Source: an uncultured Dehalococcoidia bacterium
Lineage (GTDB): Bacteria > Chloroflexota > Dehalococcoidia > Lucifugimonadales > UBA1123
Length of the DNA stretch: 64,000 bases
Assembly (NCBI GenBank): GCA_951812505.1
Contig: CATOSI010000003.1
Location: forward strand, 1,116,001-1,180,000
Reading direction: 5' to 3'
A program made the position numbers and the translations under genes. The notes under the pieces are model-generated. The model did no database searches, was not told where the DNA came from, and saw nothing but the letters and a program-made list of their open reading frames with translations. This document shows, piece by piece, positions 55,476 through 64,000 of this stretch; position 1 is the first letter of the stretch; every line of letters begins with the position of its first letter.

Positions 55476-57071
55476 ATGGGTGAGTTTGCAGATTTGGAGC
55501 GAAAAATAGATTTGGACTTGGGAGTCTTGATAGACAAGCTCCCAGCCCACATTCAAGAACCGCTTAACAGCAGAGATGATCTCGACGAGCTTCTGGAGGT
55601 CGTTCTGGACTTGGGACGAGAGCCGGAGGCGCGGTTTAGAGAGCAGAGTGTGTCTCTGGGTTCGGCGGAAGTATCCGAAGACGACATTCAACATACCATC
55701 TCGCGTATAGGCCGGTTCGGCGAGGATAACCGGGCCGGTATCGAACGCACTTTGCATCGCATTTCCGCGATCCGAAATCGCAGCGGAAAGGCAATCGGGC
55801 TTACGCTGCGCGTCGGTAGGGCGGTGTATGGGACTATTCGTGTCATCGAAGACCTGATAATGACTGGCAAGAGCGTTCTGCTGCTCGGAAAGCCCGGAGT
55901 CGGCAAGACTACTATGCTGCGCGAGGTGGCACGAGTTCTGGCGGACGACGCTCATCGTCGAGTCATCGTCGTGGACACTTCGAACGAGATAGCCGGTGAC
56001 GGCGACATTCCCCACCCCGCGATAGGCCGTGCACGAAGGATGCAGGTGCCTTCGCCCGCCTTCCAGCATAACGTGATGATCGAGGCGGTCGAGAATCACA
56101 TGCCTGAAGTCATAATCATTGACGAGATCGGCATCGAACTCGACGCCAACGCGGCGCGCACGATTGCCGAGCGAGGAGTCCAGCTTGTCGCCACCGCGCA
56201 TGGGAACACGCTGGACAACCTGATAATGAATCCAACGCTGTCGGACCTGGTGGGCGGAGTGCAGTCGGTGACGCTGGGAGACATCGAGGCACGCCGACGG
56301 CGTACACAGAAGACTGTTCTGGAGCGGCGGGCGCCGCCCACGTTCGACGTTCTGGTAGAGATACAGAACTGGAGTGAGGTGGTCGTACACCCCGACGTGG
56401 CCGAAACGGTGGACCGAATTCTTCGCGGCTACACCATAGCCCCCGAACATCGCACCGTGAGCGCCGACGGCACGGTCGCCAAGACCACGCCGCAGGTTAC
56501 CCGGTCACCGAATGGAGGGGCGTCTCCGATTGCGGGTATGCCGTTCGACGGCAACGGACAGCGTCGGGACCCTCGTCCGGAACAGGAACCGCAGCGGGAG
56601 CCAATCAAGGTTACTCACATAATGCCGTACGGCGTGAACAAGGGTAAGCTCCAGCAGGCGGTCAGGCACACCAACTCCGCGGTCGAAGTAGTGGACAATA
56701 TATCCAGCGCGGACCTGCTTCTGACGACGAAGAACTACTACCGGCGCAAGACAAGCGCACTCCAGGCGGCGGAGCAGAAGGGCAAGCCTGTTTACGTCCT
56801 CAGACGCAATACGGCTCCGCAGATTCAGCAGTTCGTCAAGGCCATAACCCGCGACAAGCGGCATGGACGTCACGACGATAAACTCGATGGCGCGATGCGT
56901 GAAGCAGAGGACGCCGCGGGTCGCATCAGAAACGGCGAACATAAGGTGCATCTCAGCCCGCAGGGTTCATATGTGCGCCACGTCCAGCACGAGATCGCGG
57001 AGAAGCACGGCTTGGAGTCTCACAGCGTGGGCAAGGAGCCGGGGCGCCGCGTCGTCTTCTATCACGGCTGA
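55476..57071 (+). CDS. SpoIIIAA-like AAA ATPase with C-terminal R3H domain
   Basis: A 531-residue protein of the Ycf45/SpoIIIAA group. Walker A is LLLGKPGVGKTTM (138-146), Walker B is EVIIIDEIGIE (Asp216-Glu217), and the region TAHGNTLDNLIMNPTL corresponds to the sensor region of the secretion-ATPase-like fold. After a variable Pro/Gln-rich linker (330-385) comes a second alpha/beta unit (KVTHIMPYGVNKGKLQQAVR) and an R3H nucleic-acid-binding domain at the end (YVRHVQHEIAEKHGLESHSV). The ATG at 55476 has no strong ribosome site. Function in non-sporulating bacteria is not known; nucleic-acid binding is likely. Next is tmk, 120 bp on. Confidence 0.85.
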   Translation: MGEFADLERKIDLDLGVLIDKLPAHIQEPLNSRDDLDELLEVVLDLGREPEARFREQSVSLGSAEVSEDDIQHTISRIGRFGEDNRAGIERTLHRISAIRNRSGKAIGLTLRVGRAVYGTIRVIEDLIMTGKSVLLLGKPGVGKTTMLREVARVLADDAHRRVIVVDTSNEIAGDGDIPHPAIGRARRMQVPSPAFQHNVMIEAVENHMPEVIIIDEIGIELDANAARTIAERGVQLVATAHGNTLDNLIMNPTLSDLVGGVQSVTLGDIEARRRRTQKTVLERRAPPTFDVLVEIQNWSEVVVHPDVAETVDRILRGYTIAPEHRTVSADGTVAKTTPQVTRSPNGGASPIAGMPFDGNGQRRDPRPEQEPQREPIKVTHIMPYGVNKGKLQQAVRHTNSAVEVVDNISSADLLLTTKNYYRRKTSALQAAEQKGKPVYVLRRNTAPQIQQFVKAITRDKRHGRHDDKLDGAMREAEDAAGRIRNGEHKVHLSPQGSYVRHVQHEIAEKHGLESHSVGKEPGRRVVFYHG

Positions 57072-57191
57072 TTATCTCGTTCGAGGCGCTCACGCTCCGT
57101 ATCCAATTGCGGCGGTATTGCTATACAATGGCCTTCGCAAGACAGGGAGGCCGATGTTCGACGGCCCCCGCAACCCGGATGGAGTGTCTGA

Positions 57192-57968
57192 GTGGCGCTG
57201 TTCATATCATTCGAAGGTGGAGAGGGGTCAGGAAAGAGCACCCAAGCGGGCAGACTTGTGCGGACGCTGGAAGACAGAGGCGTTCCCACTCACTTCATCC
57301 ACGAGCCCGGTACGACAAAACTGGGACTTCACATCAGGGAGCTAATCAAGGGGAGGCCTTGGGGCAAGGACACGATCTCACACGAAGCCGAACTATTCCT
57401 GTTTTCGGCTGCCAGGGCGGACCTGGTTTCCAAAGTGTTGTCCAAGCAGGTGGAGGAACCGCGTCTCGTTATAGTGGCGGACAGGTATGTTGATTCGACG
57501 GTAGCATACCAGGGCTACGGGCGACGGCTACCTCTCGATCTTGTGGACTCGGCAAACAGGCTCGCAACCCGTGGCGTCATGCCTGACCTTACGCTGCTTC
57601 TCGACTGTCCGCCCGCCGACGCTCTCGAGCGCGTTGGGAAGGTCCAGTCCGGGCTATTCGACGGTGGCGAGTCAGGACGTATGGACGATGCGGGAACGAG
57701 GCGGTTCGAGGATGAACCGCTGGCATTTCATCGCCGAGTCAGAAGCGGATACCTGAAGTTGGCTGCACTCGAACCGGAGCGCTGGCTGGTTCTCGACGGC
57801 ATGAATGAAGAGGACAAGGTCTTCGATTCGATATGGCAGGCAGTCACCCGGATGGAAAAGTTCCGCGCAATGGTGGAGGATTCCGACGCCTCAGATGCCA
57901 TCCTCACGCAGGACGAGGAGAGTGAGCGTACCCTGTTCTCGCTGTCCGGTAATCGGCCGGGAAGATGA
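57192..57968 (+). CDS. tmk: Thymidylate kinase
   Basis: A 258-residue dTMP kinase. The P-loop is EGGEGSGKST (8-17), the DR(Y) motif is VADRYVDSTVAYQG, and the lid region lies around 150-160. The opening HEPGTTKLGLHIREL replaces the usual TREPGGTPLGE, a mild divergence. The protein is about 40 residues longer than usual at the C terminus, with an acidic extension (EDSDASDAILTQDEESERT). The start is GTG at 57192 with GGAG eight bases before. Confidence 0.9.
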   Translation: MALFISFEGGEGSGKSTQAGRLVRTLEDRGVPTHFIHEPGTTKLGLHIRELIKGRPWGKDTISHEAELFLFSAARADLVSKVLSKQVEEPRLVIVADRYVDSTVAYQGYGRRLPLDLVDSANRLATRGVMPDLTLLLDCPPADALERVGKVQSGLFDGGESGRMDDAGTRRFEDEPLAFHRRVRSGYLKLAALEPERWLVLDGMNEEDKVFDSIWQAVTRMEKFRAMVEDSDASDAILTQDEESERTLFSLSGNRPGR

Positions 57969-57969
57969 T

Positions 57970-58305
57970 ATGGCCCCAGAGATAAGTCCCGTTCCGAGAC
58001 CGGAGTGGACGGCGCTGTCAGCCTCGGAAACGGAGAACGTCGAGGGGAAGGTGCTCTTGGTCCTCAACAATCTCACGGTCGCGATACTGCGTTTCGCTCC
58101 TGATGGGCATATTCCCGAGGTCTCGGCTCCGTATCCGACGGACGTCATCTGCCTGGAGGGCGGGGGATTCACAAGCGTGGCCGGACAGGAAGGCGAGTTG
58201 CGAGCCGGATATTCAGTCCGATGGACGGCGGACGCCACGCGACGTCTCTGGACCGAGACCGAGACGATGACCGTGCTGATGGTGGAGCACTTCAGGGAGC
58301 GCTAG
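57970..58305 (+). CDS. Cupin-like protein downstream of tmk
   Basis: A 111-residue protein with a cupin-like beta-barrel pattern: KVLLVLNNLTVAILRFAPDG, then VICLEGGGFTSVAGQEGEL and WTETETMTVLMVEHF. The usual two-His metal motif is not obvious, so it may not bind metal. The ATG at 57970 lies two bases after the tmk stop, suggesting coupled expression. It ends in a four-base overlap with the convergent PIN gene. Confidence 0.6.
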   Translation: MAPEISPVPRPEWTALSASETENVEGKVLLVLNNLTVAILRFAPDGHIPEVSAPYPTDVICLEGGGFTSVAGQEGELRAGYSVRWTADATRRLWTETETMTVLMVEHFRER

Positions 58306-58712
58306 CCGATAATCTCCAAGGCAGAATCGTCAGTCAGCCGATAAATGAAGAAGTCCGTATCGAAAGTCAGCACTCGGTGGTCTGAAAGGGATTCAGCTAG
58401 GGCTACCAGAGATGCGTCGGCCATGTCCATCGGAACGTCCTGATACCGATTCATCAGCAACGCCATTCTGCCGGCTTCCGTATCTGTCAAGTCATGCAGC
58501 ACAAGTTTGCCGTCTAGCTGCATATTCCATAGGGTTGACTGAAAATAGTATCCGCCCGCCTCTCCGAGTAGGTACATTGCTTCTGTAAAGCAGACCCATG
58601 TGGTTAATAGGGGTTCCGCGGGAAGGCGTGTCAATGTATTGATGCATCTAGGGTGATGCTGGTCGGCGCGATTAAGTAGGGCGACGATTGGACCTGTGTC
58701 CGTCAGGATCAT
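58302..58712 (-). CDS. PIN-domain ribonuclease toxin (VapC-like)
   Basis: A 136-residue PIN protein. Asp5 (LTDTGPIVALLN), Glu in CFTEAMYLL, Asp in VPMDMADASLVALAES and Asp pair in LTFDTDFFIY are the expected acidic tetrad. It overlaps the preceding small gene by four bases, as toxins usually do their antitoxins. Confidence 0.87.
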   Translation of the reverse strand: MILTDTGPIVALLNRADQHHPRCINTLTRLPAEPLLTTWVCFTEAMYLLGEAGGYYFQSTLWNMQLDGKLVLHDLTDTEAGRMALLMNRYQDVPMDMADASLVALAESLSDHRVLTFDTDFFIYRLTDDSALEIIG

Positions 58713-58924
58713 TGTCGCTGTTGATGGAGGTATTTCTGGTAAAGCCCCGCCGCGAACTTCTTGCCAGAATCTTCTGACGGACTGGTCTCCACTCCATTGA
58801 ACTCTTTGCCGTTCAATACGCCTATGTACTCGCGGAGGAAGTCCGCAGCGCTATCTTGTACGCTCCGATCCGCATCGTGCGTAGATATTTCTACGTTCTC
58901 TGGCAATTCGGCGTTTTCTTCCAT
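58709..58924 (-). CDS. Small acidic protein, probable antitoxin of the PIN gene
   Basis: A 71-residue acidic protein (EENAELPENVEISTHDADRS, then LREYIGVLNGKEFNGVE). It has no recognisable DNA-binding motif, but the four-base overlap with the PIN gene and its size support an antitoxin role. ATG at 58924 has GAGG 11 bases upstream; TTG at 58951 is an alternative without a ribosome site. Confidence 0.55.
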   Translation of the reverse strand: MEENAELPENVEISTHDADRSVQDSAADFLREYIGVLNGKEFNGVETSPSEDSGKKFAAGLYQKYLHQQRQ

Positions 58925-59006
58925 AGGATCAAGAGCCTCGCAGTCTTCCAATATGCGCTGCCTATTGCATCCAGCATACCGAGAGCGCCGAAGACCTGCA
59001 ACCTAC

Positions 59007-60200
59007 TCAGTCTTTTCTTAGCGACGACCGTGCGCTGTATGTGACGTATCCGAGGGCGCCGAGGATGGTTCCGGCTCCGGCGATGCCGAACGTCGCGGCT
59101 ATGCCGATTACGGACCCCAGTGGGCCGACCAGGAACGCTCCACCCGAACCTCCCACGTCCCACGCCTGCTGAAGGGTCGCGAGGGCTGTCCCGCGCTCCC
59201 GTGGCGGAGACCGGTCGACGGTGAGGGACTGAGTGGCGGGCTGCAGCATACCGAATCCCATGCCGTTCAGGACCCCCGATAGAATGAATAGCATCATGTT
59301 GTCTGCGACTACCAGGAGGAACATGGCCGCTCCAACTACCAGCAGACCGGGCACGATCACCGAACCTCTTCCGAGCCTGTCGGCGATGAGCCCGGACATG
59401 GGCAGCGCGAGCATCTGCGTTATGGAGTTGGCGGTGTAGTATAGCCCCGGATTTCCCAGGCCTTTGAGTTTTGCCAACTGGGGCAGGAACGTACTTAGAG
59501 GGGCAGTTGTGAACGTGTATGTCAGGAAAACCAGGGTCGGGAACATGGCGGAACGACTGATGAGAGGCGGTTTGGCGGCTTCCGACGATGACGATAGCGG
59601 CTCAGCCGGCATTGACGTTCGGTTCGCGGAAATGCCGAGAGCGGACGCGGTTCCGGCGAGCGACATAAGTCCCGCATAGACAAACGCGACTCCGGAACCA
59701 AACTCCTGAAAGAGCCAGAACGCGAGCAGCGGGGAGTACAGATTGGCCAGCGCGATGGCATTTCCGTTGTAGGCCATGCCCTCCGCCCGACGGTTACTCG
59801 GCGCGAGTATGGCAATGATCGTGGCCGTGGCCACGGGTCCTATCGCCAGTCCTATACCCTGCACGACGCGGACCGGAATTATCATCCAGACATTGAAGGC
59901 TCCAACGTGGAGCAGCGTAGCAATCCCAAGGACGGCCGTTCCCGCAATCGCTACTCTCTTGGGGCCGAAGCTGGTGATCCAGCGACCGGACATCTGCCTT
60001 ATCGGTATGCTGAGCAAGCCGAAAGATCCCACTACGACTCCGGTCTGCCACTCCGCTCCGCCAAGCTCTATGACGTATAGGGGGATGATCGTCAGCATTG
60101 CCGTGTACGAGGCGAACATGAAGTGCGAAATGAACAGGTTGAGAACCAGGTCGGTCGTCCACAGCCTCCCGGTTACAGCCTCGGTTTGATCGGTTTGCAA
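59007..60200 (-). CDS. MFS transporter
   Basis: A 397-residue 12-helix MFS protein: LFISHFMFASYTAMLTIIPL is helix one, and the loop FGPKRVAIAGTAV follows; the second half opens with FPTLVFLTYTFTTAPLSTFL. Helix 11 carries TLQQAWDVGGSGGAFLVGPL. It resembles drug/metabolite exporters of the MFS_1 group. The start is TTG at 60200 after GAGG by nine bases. It is divergent from another MFS gene at 60416 with a 215-bp gap. Confidence 0.87.
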   Translation of the reverse strand: MQTDQTEAVTGRLWTTDLVLNLFISHFMFASYTAMLTIIPLYVIELGGAEWQTGVVVGSFGLLSIPIRQMSGRWITSFGPKRVAIAGTAVLGIATLLHVGAFNVWMIIPVRVVQGIGLAIGPVATATIIAILAPSNRRAEGMAYNGNAIALANLYSPLLAFWLFQEFGSGVAFVYAGLMSLAGTASALGISANRTSMPAEPLSSSSEAAKPPLISRSAMFPTLVFLTYTFTTAPLSTFLPQLAKLKGLGNPGLYYTANSITQMLALPMSGLIADRLGRGSVIVPGLLVVGAAMFLLVVADNMMLFILSGVLNGMGFGMLQPATQSLTVDRSPPRERGTALATLQQAWDVGGSGGAFLVGPLGSVIGIAATFGIAGAGTILGALGYVTYSARSSLRKD

Positions 60201-60415
60201 GTATGGGGCCTCGGCAAATGGCTACGCTAAAAGTAGGGGTTGATTGTACGCTGGCGGGTTCGTGGGCGCAATAGCGCGATAAGCGGCGTCAGCGTGTCTG
60301 CGACCACCCTGTCACCGTGTGAATCTGCCTTGACCGTCTCGTCTCGGCGGGTGTAGCCTTACTAGTCATAAAGTGCAGGAAAATTCTGCAATCGCATTTC
60401 GCAATGGGGTAGATT

Positions 60416-61699
60416 TTGGATCAACGGACACTGACGCCCGCCGAACCGTCCGCACCGGAAGAAAAACCTTCACTCCTTTCCCCCGCGCGTTACCAAATTT
60501 TCAGTTCTCTCGCATATCGGGACTTTCGCTGGATGTTCGCAGGGTCGTTCGTCTCCTTCCTGGCGATGAACATGCAGATGATCACACGCGGGTGGCTCAT
60601 ACTGGAGTTGACCGACGACTCACCTCTTGCGCTGGTTGCGGTCATGGTCAGCTTCTCTCTGCCCATGACGTTCATGTCGCCCGTCGCGGGCGCTCTTGCC
60701 GACAGACTCCCACGCAGAAGCCTGGTGATAATGAGCCAGACCGGCAATGCGCTCATGACGCTCATCATAGGCTTGCTGGACTTCACAGGCATAGTGACAT
60801 TCTGGCAGGTGATGGCGATAGGATTCATCAACGGCTCGCTAATGGCGTTCAATATGCCGAGCAGGCAGGCTATTCTGTCGGAGATCGTACCCGAAAAGAG
60901 CCTGATGAACGCCATTAGCCTGAACAACTCAGGCATGAATCTGACTCGGATCGTAGGCCCGGCGGTCGCCGGATTTCTGATACTGTACATCGGCACGCAC
61001 GGCGTGTTCTTCATCGTGGGCGGCATATACGTATTCTCAGTGTTGTCCACGGTTATGATAGATGCCGGCAGGACTCCCGCTACAAATTCAAGAAAAGGTG
61101 TGGGAGGCGATATCAAGGAGGGGCTGGCCTACGCCGCCGCCGATCCCGGACGCAAGGGTATTGTCATCCTGATGCTGATTACCACGCTGTTCGGCTTCTC
61201 CTTCTGGGGGCTGCTACCGGCGTGGGCGCGCGAGGCGCTCGACGTGCAGTCGGACGGACTGGGAATCCTGATGACAATAATGGGCGTAGGGGCTCTGGTC
61301 GGCACGCTTGCTCTCGCCGCGGTCCCGAACCTGGCACGACGGCGCGGCCTGTTGCTGCTTGTATTCACTGTTATTTGGGGTATATCGCTCGCGCTGTTCT
61401 CACAGATGACAAACTACACGGCGACCATCCCGTTCCTGCTGCTGATAGGCGTGATCAGTTCGGTGCATATGTCCCTGGGCATGACGATGATGCAGACGCT
61501 CGCCGCGCCCGAAATGCGCGGGCGTATGATGAGCATCGGCATGATGACCTTCGGAGCGATGCCGCTCAGTTCGGTGCCATTCGGGATTCTGGCCGAACAG
61601 ATAGGCACGCCTAGTTCGCTCTTTATCAGCGGGGCGCTGCTGTCCATCGTCGTTCTGATATTCGCGGTTGTGTATCCGGCGTTCAGGCGGGTCAACTAG
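60416..61699 (+). CDS. MFS transporter (DHA3/TMF type)
   Basis: A 427-residue MFS exporter-type protein: LAYRDFRWMFAGSFVSFLAM is helix one, ALADRLPRRSLVIMSQTGNA the loop motif, and QAILSEIVPEKSLMNAISLN a family-specific segment of the DHA3/EntS-like group. It starts at TTG 60416 after GGGG. It is followed after 28 bases by the phosphotriesterase-family gene, with which it may form an operon. Confidence 0.88.
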   Translation: MDQRTLTPAEPSAPEEKPSLLSPARYQIFSSLAYRDFRWMFAGSFVSFLAMNMQMITRGWLILELTDDSPLALVAVMVSFSLPMTFMSPVAGALADRLPRRSLVIMSQTGNALMTLIIGLLDFTGIVTFWQVMAIGFINGSLMAFNMPSRQAILSEIVPEKSLMNAISLNNSGMNLTRIVGPAVAGFLILYIGTHGVFFIVGGIYVFSVLSTVMIDAGRTPATNSRKGVGGDIKEGLAYAAADPGRKGIVILMLITTLFGFSFWGLLPAWAREALDVQSDGLGILMTIMGVGALVGTLALAAVPNLARRRGLLLLVFTVIWGISLALFSQMTNYTATIPFLLLIGVISSVHMSLGMTMMQTLAAPEMRGRMMSIGMMTFGAMPLSSVPFGILAEQIGTPSSLFISGALLSIVVLIFAVVYPAFRRVN

Positions 61700-61727
61700 C
61701 CAGTCCAGGGACAGGAGGAGAATCGAA

Positions 61728-62783
61728 ATGGCACGCAGTTCTATCGCAGGCATGGTCCAGACGGTGCTGGGAGCAGTCGAGTCTTCCGATCTCGGTCTGA
61801 CTACAACGCACGAGCACCTGTTCATTGACTTCAGGGCGATGTACCAGCCGCCCGCCGAAGCTACTGCCCAGCACCGGGCGCATGAGCCGATAACTCTTCG
61901 GAATCATGGATGGGTTTCCTACAACCCGTACTCCAGCATCGAGAACCTGTGGGTCGTGGAGGAGGATGTCGCTATCGAGGAGGCGCGGCTCTTCAAGCGG
62001 GTCGGTGGTGGAGCAATAGTGGACGCGACGACTATCGGCATAGGACGCGATCCTCTCGCCCTGGCTCGCGTGTCCAGAGACTCGGGCGTTCACGTCGTCA
62101 TGGGAGCAGGCTTCTACGTGGACATCGTCCACCCCGAGGACATGGACTCTCGCACCGAGGACGACCTCGCGCGTAAGATCATCGAGGATATCGAGGAAGG
62201 GGTGGATGGGACCGGGGTACGCGCCGGCATAATCGGCGAGGTCGGCTGCACGTGGCCGCTGACTGATAACGAGCGCAAGTCGCTGCGGGCGTCGGCCGTC
62301 GCTCAGCAGGAGACCGGCGCGGCGATACTGATACACCCAGGTCGCTACGAGACCGCACCGCTGGAGATAATCGAGGTACTGGCGGAGTCGGGAGCGGACA
62401 TCAGCCGTGTCATAATGGGGCATCTGGACAGGACCGTCGCGAATTTCGGGACGCTGGAATCGCTTGCTGCGACGGGGTGCTATCTGGAGTGGGACCTGTT
62501 TGGCAATGAGATTAGCCACTACCCGCTGTCCGACATGGATATGCCGTCGGACGGGCAGAGGCTGGATGCAATCAAGCGAGTCATAGACGAGGTCGGGTGT
62601 GACGACAGGATCGTTCTGGCTCACGATATATGCACTCGGCACCGCCTTACCCGGTACGGTGGACACGGCTACGGTCACATCTTCGAGAACATCATTCCGA
62701 GGATGCGCACACGTGACTTCACCGATGAGCAGGTGGAGGCGCTTACTCAGCACAATGCCGCCCGAATACTGGCGTTCGTATAG
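61728..62783 (+). CDS. Phosphotriesterase-family metallohydrolase
   Basis: A 351-residue TIM-barrel hydrolase of the PTE family. Metal residues fit His28 and His30 (TTHEHLF), His in LIHPGRYE, His in MGHLDRT and Asp in LAHDICTRH. The position of the usual carboxylated Lys appears to be a Glu (IIGEVGCTW, about residue 170), as in some lactonase-like relatives. The ATG at 61728 follows AGGAGGAG. It may be a lactonase or amide/ester hydrolase; a phosphotriester substrate is not implied. Confidence 0.87.
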   Translation: MARSSIAGMVQTVLGAVESSDLGLTTTHEHLFIDFRAMYQPPAEATAQHRAHEPITLRNHGWVSYNPYSSIENLWVVEEDVAIEEARLFKRVGGGAIVDATTIGIGRDPLALARVSRDSGVHVVMGAGFYVDIVHPEDMDSRTEDDLARKIIEDIEEGVDGTGVRAGIIGEVGCTWPLTDNERKSLRASAVAQQETGAAILIHPGRYETAPLEIIEVLAESGADISRVIMGHLDRTVANFGTLESLAATGCYLEWDLFGNEISHYPLSDMDMPSDGQRLDAIKRVIDEVGCDDRIVLAHDICTRHRLTRYGGHGYGHIFENIIPRMRTRDFTDEQVEALTQHNAARILAFV

Positions 62784-62804
62784 CGACTATTTCACATTAG
62801 AGCT

Positions 62805-63008
62805 TTATGGATAGAGTGGCGGATTTTCTTCCGGGTTGGGTATATGGAAGCGCACCCTGATTTGGTCCCACGCAGTGGTCTGGTCGTCCTTTAGGAAGAT
62901 GACGTAGCCGTCGGGGATACGTTCGTACTCCAGTCGGGCGCCTTCAAGGGCGTCCATGAATGCCATGCGCAGGTGTAGTTCGGGCGGCTCTATGAGCAGG
63001 GTCGGCAT
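62805..63008 (-). CDS. Small hypothetical protein
   Basis: A 67-residue protein (LLIEPPELHLRMAFMDALEG then ARLEYERIPDGYVIFLKDDQ) of no recognised family. Helix and strand pattern suggests a small alpha/beta fold. Ribosome site is not obvious. It lies just downstream of a truncated Uma2 fragment on the same strand. Confidence 0.4.
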   Translation of the reverse strand: MPTLLIEPPELHLRMAFMDALEGARLEYERIPDGYVIFLKDDQTTAWDQIRVRFHIPNPEENPPLYP

Positions 63009-63022
63009 TGCAGAGACGCGGT

Positions 63023-63151
63023 CTATTCCGGGAATATCCGGATGACCGGCAGTTCCAGATATTCGCCCTCGGTCAGGATGCCGGCGTCTGCCATCTCGTA
63101 GTATTCATCTACGTTGAACAGACGTGTCGGCATCCTGGTACAGGTTGTCAT
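63023..63151 (-). pseudogene. Truncated Uma2-family N-terminal fragment
   Basis: A 42-residue open frame: TRLFNVDEYYEMADAGILTE then GEYLELPVIRIFPE and stop. The first 30 residues match the Uma2 N terminus (VDEYYxMxxAGILxE); the catalytic part is missing. It appears to be a decayed Uma2 gene, compare the intact gene at 48045-48596. Confidence 0.55.
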
Positions 63152-63164
63152 GGGAGCCGCTTTC

Positions 63165-64000
63165 TTAGCCGGCCAGTTTCATAAGGCGGGCCATTCGGGC
63201 CTTGTGGTACACGTGGTCGCCGAGGTAGTGCTGGAGAGTTCGGGCGCGCTTGGTGTACTGGGTCAGGCCGTAGTCGAGGTCGGCGCCTATGCCGGCATGG
63301 ACGTGGTGAGCGGCATCGCAGGCCCTTGGGAAGCCCAGGCTAGCGACGGACTTGGCGGTGGAGACGCCTATCGGAGCGTCGTTCATGCCCTCATCCAGCT
63401 GCCAGAGAGCTTCGAATGCGGTCCACTTGGCAGAGTCGGCATCCGTCAGAGCGTCAATAACGTGGTCCTGGACCCGCTGGAACGTTCCGATTGGAACACC
63501 GAACGCGATACGGGTCTGGCTGTACTCGCGTGTCATGTCATAGACGGCCTGGGTTCCCCCGGCCATGAAGGCGCACAGCACTGCGGTCGCACAGTCCATT
63601 GCGGACTCGATGGCATTCCACGCACTTCCAGGTTCGCCCAGGACGTCGGCAGCATCAACTTCGACGTTCTCGAAGTTTACCTCGCACGCCTTTGGACCGA
63701 TCCAGCCCTGCATAACGCGGACCGAAACACCGGGCGCCGTCCGATCTACTGCCAGCAGGCTCAGGCCGTCCTCGGGCCCACCGCCGTTGGATGTTCGGGC
63801 GGCGACCAGAATCCGGTCGGCTACGTTTGCGTCAGGAATGAAGAGCTTGGTGCCGTTGAGGACGTACCCGCCGTTGCCTTCCGCTGCCTGAAGCTGGATC
63901 GAATCCGGCGACCAGGAGTAGTCAGGTTCGGTGTAGGCAAGGGCGTAGATCTGCTGGCCCATCGCGATTCCCGGGAGCATCGCCTGCTTCTGGTCTTCAG
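63165..64000 (-). CDS. Acyl-CoA dehydrogenase (N-terminal part outside window)
   Basis: The C-terminal 278 residues of an acyl-CoA dehydrogenase family protein. FAD/substrate segments include QKQAMLPGIAMGQQIYALAY then TEPDYSWSP, the middle beta domain (NGTKLFIPDANVADRILVAA), and the C-terminal helical domain with RIAFGVPIGTFQRVQDHVID and HAGIGADLDYGLTQYTKRAR. Reading continues to the window edge without a start, so the gene begins upstream on the minus strand. The catalytic base is not at the common Glu position in an obvious way. Confidence 0.9.
   Translation of the reverse strand, partial: EDQKQAMLPGIAMGQQIYALAYTEPDYSWSPDSIQLQAAEGNGGYVLNGTKLFIPDANVADRILVAARTSNGGGPEDGLSLLAVDRTAPGVSVRVMQGWIGPKACEVNFENVEVDAADVLGEPGSAWNAIESAMDCATAVLCAFMAGGTQAVYDMTREYSQTRIAFGVPIGTFQRVQDHVIDALTDADSAKWTAFEALWQLDEGMNDAPIGVSTAKSVASLGFPRACDAAHHVHAGIGADLDYGLTQYTKRARTLQHYLGDHVYHKARMARLMKLAG

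Overview
This 64 kb window is a gene-dense bacterial chromosome segment of moderately high GC. It most likely comes from a Chloroflexota bacterium of the SAR202/Dehalococcoidia type. That assignment is an inference from gene content: a mandelate-racemase-type enolase, three luciferase-like flavin monooxygenases, tandem CitE-like lyases, an SCP-x-type thiolase with a DUF35 partner, many MFS exporters and several toxin-antitoxin pairs. No rRNA, tRNA, CRISPR array, prophage or complete insertion sequence was seen. Many starts are GTG or TTG with good Shine-Dalgarno sites, and several promoters have an extended -10 (TGN-TANNNT).

Layout. 1-10.8 kb: the end of a membrane protein, an amidase divergent from an enolase-superfamily dehydratase, then housekeeping genes (upp, rph, a small aspartyl-protease pair, hisS, rel, rpsT, rpsP-khpA-rimM). 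10.8-14.5 kb: a peptide/nickel-type ABC importer (binding lipoprotein and two permeases, no ATPases). 14.6-24.2 kb: alpha/beta hydrolase, HicBA, two flavin monooxygenases, a MATE exporter, a TPP enzyme with an MFS carrier, a frameshifted small gene before a DUF2283 gene, and a HAD hydrolase. 24.2-29.6 kb: mfd, a zincin-like protein and a class V aminotransferase. 29.6-33.8 kb: an accessory, repeat-rich stretch with palindromic repeats, a duplicated-domain protein, an XRE regulator and two PD-(D/E)XK-type proteins. 33.8-39.1 kb: a DUF2089 regulator, a DUF4097 protein and two ABC exporters. 39.2-48.6 kb: an ABM monooxygenase, a BNR-repeat protein, mutL, a HAD protein, DUF35/thiolase, MFS, MNT-HEPN, an SMP-30 lactonase and a Uma2 nuclease. 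48.6-53.0 kb: three overlapping CitE-like lyase genes and an MFS gene. 53.0-64.0 kb: VapBC, a third flavin monooxygenase, a 620-bp intergenic region with a phased CCAGTTT array, a SpoIIIAA-like ATPase, tmk, a PIN module, two divergent MFS genes, a phosphotriesterase-family enzyme, and the end of an acyl-CoA dehydrogenase.

Taken together the catabolic genes suggest a heterotroph that oxidises varied organic acids, lactones and CoA-linked substrates, with many exporters. The most notable observations are the three CitE paralogues with different substitutions at the metal and substrate positions, the helically phased operator-like array at 55.2-55.3 kb, a canonical -1 slippery heptamer exactly where a small gene changes frame, a palindromic repeat family that shows compensatory changes and has entered a coding sequence, and a Rel enzyme combining an intact hydrolase with the EXDD synthetase motif.
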